A DNA stretch of 23,977 nucleotides from DATFYP01 sp035626235 (GTDB lineage Archaea; Thermoproteota; Nitrososphaeria; Nitrososphaerales; Gagatemarchaeaceae), in NCBI GenBank assembly GCA_035626235.1, contig DASPOB010000005.1, positions 1-23,977 of the forward strand, given 5' to 3'. The notes under the pieces were generated by a model that did no database searches, was not told where the DNA came from, and was given only the letters and a program-made list of their open reading frames with translations. A program made the position numbers and the translations under genes. This document shows positions 22,970-23,977 of the stretch, in pieces (the first letter of the stretch is position 1; every line of letters begins with the position of its first letter).

Positions 22970-23251
22970 TCAGAGGGTGACCCTGAGGAGCGCCACCAGG
23001 CCCGCGAACTCGAATATCGCGAGCCCGTCAAGAAAGGGATAGAGCTGCCAGGCATAGAGGTCGGTGAGGAAGCCGCAGATGTAGACCATAAGGGAGTTCT
23101 GGACGAGCAGGAGCCCGGAAAAGATCATCAACCCGAGCGTGTAACCGGCATGCGTCCTGAAGACCATCCGTCCATACATGTAAAGGAGGCCGAGTAGCAG
23201 CGCGATGTTCAGGCTCGAGAACCCTATGGCGACCTCCACCAGAGCGTCCAT
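22970..23251 (-). CDS. Small three-helix membrane protein
   Basis: The 93-residue protein is mostly hydrophobic, with three membrane segments at about residues 8-26 (FSSLNIALLLGLLYMY), 37-60 (YTLGLMIFSGLLLVQNSLMVYICGF) and 70-90 (YPFLDGLAIFEFAGLVALL). It has no signal peptide and no catalytic motif. The ATG at 23251 follows a minus-strand TATA-like GTTATAGG at 23277-23284, giving a nearly leaderless mRNA. A longer in-frame open region upstream to 23494 is rejected, because it runs through the divergent winged-helix gene. It is divergent from that regulator with 94 bases between starts, so the regulator may control it. Confidence 0.75.
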   Translation of the reverse strand: MDALVEVAIGFSSLNIALLLGLLYMYGRMVFRTHAGYTLGLMIFSGLLLVQNSLMVYICGFLTDLYAWQLYPFLDGLAIFEFAGLVALLRVTL

Positions 23252-23311
23252 GCGAATCTGCGAACCCCGCGCCGAGCCTATAACAGTTTGCCAAAATCTC
23301 GTCCTGCCAAT

Positions 23312-23320
23312 CGATAAATA
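23312..23320 (+). promoter_or_regulatory. TATA box for the winged-helix regulator
   Basis: CGATAAATA is centred about 30 bases before ATG 23346, a strong archaeal-type TATA match. The opposite-strand TATA at 23277-23284 serves the membrane-protein gene, so the 94-base gap is a divergent promoter. Confidence 0.55.
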
Positions 23321-23345
23321 GACTACAACATTTGTTCGATCCCGA

Positions 23346-23648
23346 ATGCAGGAAGACCCCGAGTTTCGCCGGACGTTGTGGTTCCTTCTCGGGGGGAAAC
23401 GCGGCGGTGAGAACAGGGCCAGGATAGTCCAGTCGATCCGCAGGAAACCGAGCAACATGAACCAGCTCGCAACCGAACTCGGCCTGCAGTACAAGACGAT
23501 TCAGCACCACCTAAAAATACTGGCGAGCAGCTCGCTGGTGGTGGCATCGGGCGAGGAGTACGGCGCGGTCTATATGCTGAGCCCGTGGTTCGAAAGCCAC
23601 ATCGAGACGTTCGAGCAGATTTGTTCCAGGCTCGGTTTCCGGTTTTGA
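23346..23648 (+). CDS. ArsR-like winged-helix regulator
   Basis: The 100-residue protein is a winged helix-turn-helix DNA-binding domain. A helix GENRARIVQSIRRKP is followed by the HTH core NMNQLATELGLQYKTIQHHLKILASSSLV (about 38-66), where the recognition helix is YKTIQHHLKIL. The wing follows (VVASGEEYGAVYMLSPWF), then a C-terminal helix for dimerisation. It has a normal length for this family and no metal-sensing cysteines apart from C93. Small proteins of this type next to a small membrane protein are common in archaea, and the divergent arrangement suggests the regulator controls the adjacent membrane gene or itself. The start ATG is preceded by a good TATA box. Confidence 0.85.
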   Translation: MQEDPEFRRTLWFLLGGKRGGENRARIVQSIRRKPSNMNQLATELGLQYKTIQHHLKILASSSLVVASGEEYGAVYMLSPWFESHIETFEQICSRLGFRF

Positions 23649-23731
23649 GCAGCACCGAACACAGTGATGCCGCCGAGAGCGCATGTCGCAGCGGCGGGCC
23701 CGCTGAGCAGATTCCCGCGGCCTCCTCTTGG

Positions 23732-23977
23732 CTATGATAGTGCACCGATCGGCATCAGCAGGAGAGGCTTCTCGTCCTTCCCTACACCGATGAGCCGCCC
23801 CACCTCGAGTTCGTCGAAAGCGCCCACCATCACCGTCCCCAGGCCCAGCGCCGCCGTCTGGATGTGAATGTTCTCGGCGACGCACCCGGACTCCTGCAGA
23901 GAGTACTGGACGCCCCTTTCGCCATACTTGACGACCGCTCTTGCGAAGACGCTGGTCACGGCTATGATCGCGGCCGC
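23732..23977 (-). CDS. SagB-type nitroreductase-like dehydrogenase, C-terminal fragment
   Basis: Only the last 81 residues are present, and the frame is open to the right edge. The fragment contains KYGERGVQYSLQESGCVAENI, then QTAALGLGTVMVGAFDELEV and a PLLLMPIG end, typical of the C-terminal part of SagB-type FMN-dependent dehydrogenases. These enzymes oxidise azolines in thiazole/oxazole-modified peptides in some gene clusters, but many archaeal homologues stand alone with unknown substrates. An in-frame GTG at 23959 is not the true start, since the upstream AAAIIAV strand continues to the edge. The gene is convergent with the winged-helix regulator. Its partners, if any, would lie beyond this window. 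Confidence 0.75.
   Translation of the reverse strand, partial: AAAIIAVTSVFARAVVKYGERGVQYSLQESGCVAENIHIQTAALGLGTVMVGAFDELEVGRLIGVGKDEKPLLLMPIGALS

Noticed and set aside
23970..23977. The window ends exactly in a NotI site (GCGGCCGC), which might mark the end of a cloned insert.
   Set aside because: Another NotI site occurs inside the pncB gene (11961-11968), so the motif occurs naturally here. The coding frame of the last gene also runs smoothly to the end, so it says nothing about biology.

Overview
The window is archaeal chromosomal DNA. The evidence is a TFB (TFIIB-type) initiation factor, aIF5A, a Nob1 endonuclease, TATA-like boxes about 25-35 bases before many start codons (leaderless or near-leaderless transcripts), frequent TTG/GTG starts, and a tRNA gene with an extra segment that could be an intron. 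The G+C-rich coding style, the Yx(F/W/Y)xxD secreted protein, the small winged-helix/membrane-protein pair and the Ig-like secreted proteins suggest the Nitrososphaerota (Thaumarchaeota) or a neighbouring Thermoproteota lineage from soil or an acidic habitat. That placement is inference. No mobile element, CRISPR array or rRNA gene was seen.

Layout. 1-5.7 kb: a cut-off HAD hydrolase, a small secreted protein, a PH-domain/zinc-ribbon protein, an FAD oxidoreductase, a metallo-beta-lactamase-fold hydrolase, a winged-helix regulator, a methyltransferase and an unrecognised Cys-containing protein. 5.9-10.6 kb: one 1559-residue exported protein built of two alpha-helical toroid-like halves, a PKD-like domain, four 'YHQY' repeats and two Ig-like domains. 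10.45-12.6 kb: a pncB-pncA NAD-salvage operon on the minus strand, back to back with a tRNA-Ala(CGC) gene. 12.7-13.75 kb: an internally duplicated HExxH protein. 13.9-17.7 kb: phosphate ABC transport, with pstC-pstA on the plus strand facing a minus-strand pstS that carries two Ig-like domains. 18-20.15 kb: information processing (TFB, Nob1, aIF5A). 20.2-24 kb: a secreted G1-family glutamic peptidase whose Ig-like tail is a close copy of that on the 1559-residue protein, a Yx(FWY)xxD-repeat protein, a small membrane protein divergent from a winged-helix regulator, and the C-terminus of a SagB-type nitroreductase-like protein.

How the genes fit together. Five proteins look exported (359-1000, 5927-10606, pstS, the G1 peptidase, and 22130-22882), and three carry C-terminal Ig-like domains. 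This suggests an organotrophic, polymer-degrading cell surface combined with phosphate and nicotinamide scavenging. The items most worth a second look are the tRNA-Ala with an oversized variable region, the duplicated zincin with one dead copy, the shared Ig cassette, the tandem 24-bp palindromic repeats upstream of tfb, and the giant two-toroid secreted protein. I do not see a single obvious new multi-gene defence or secretion system.
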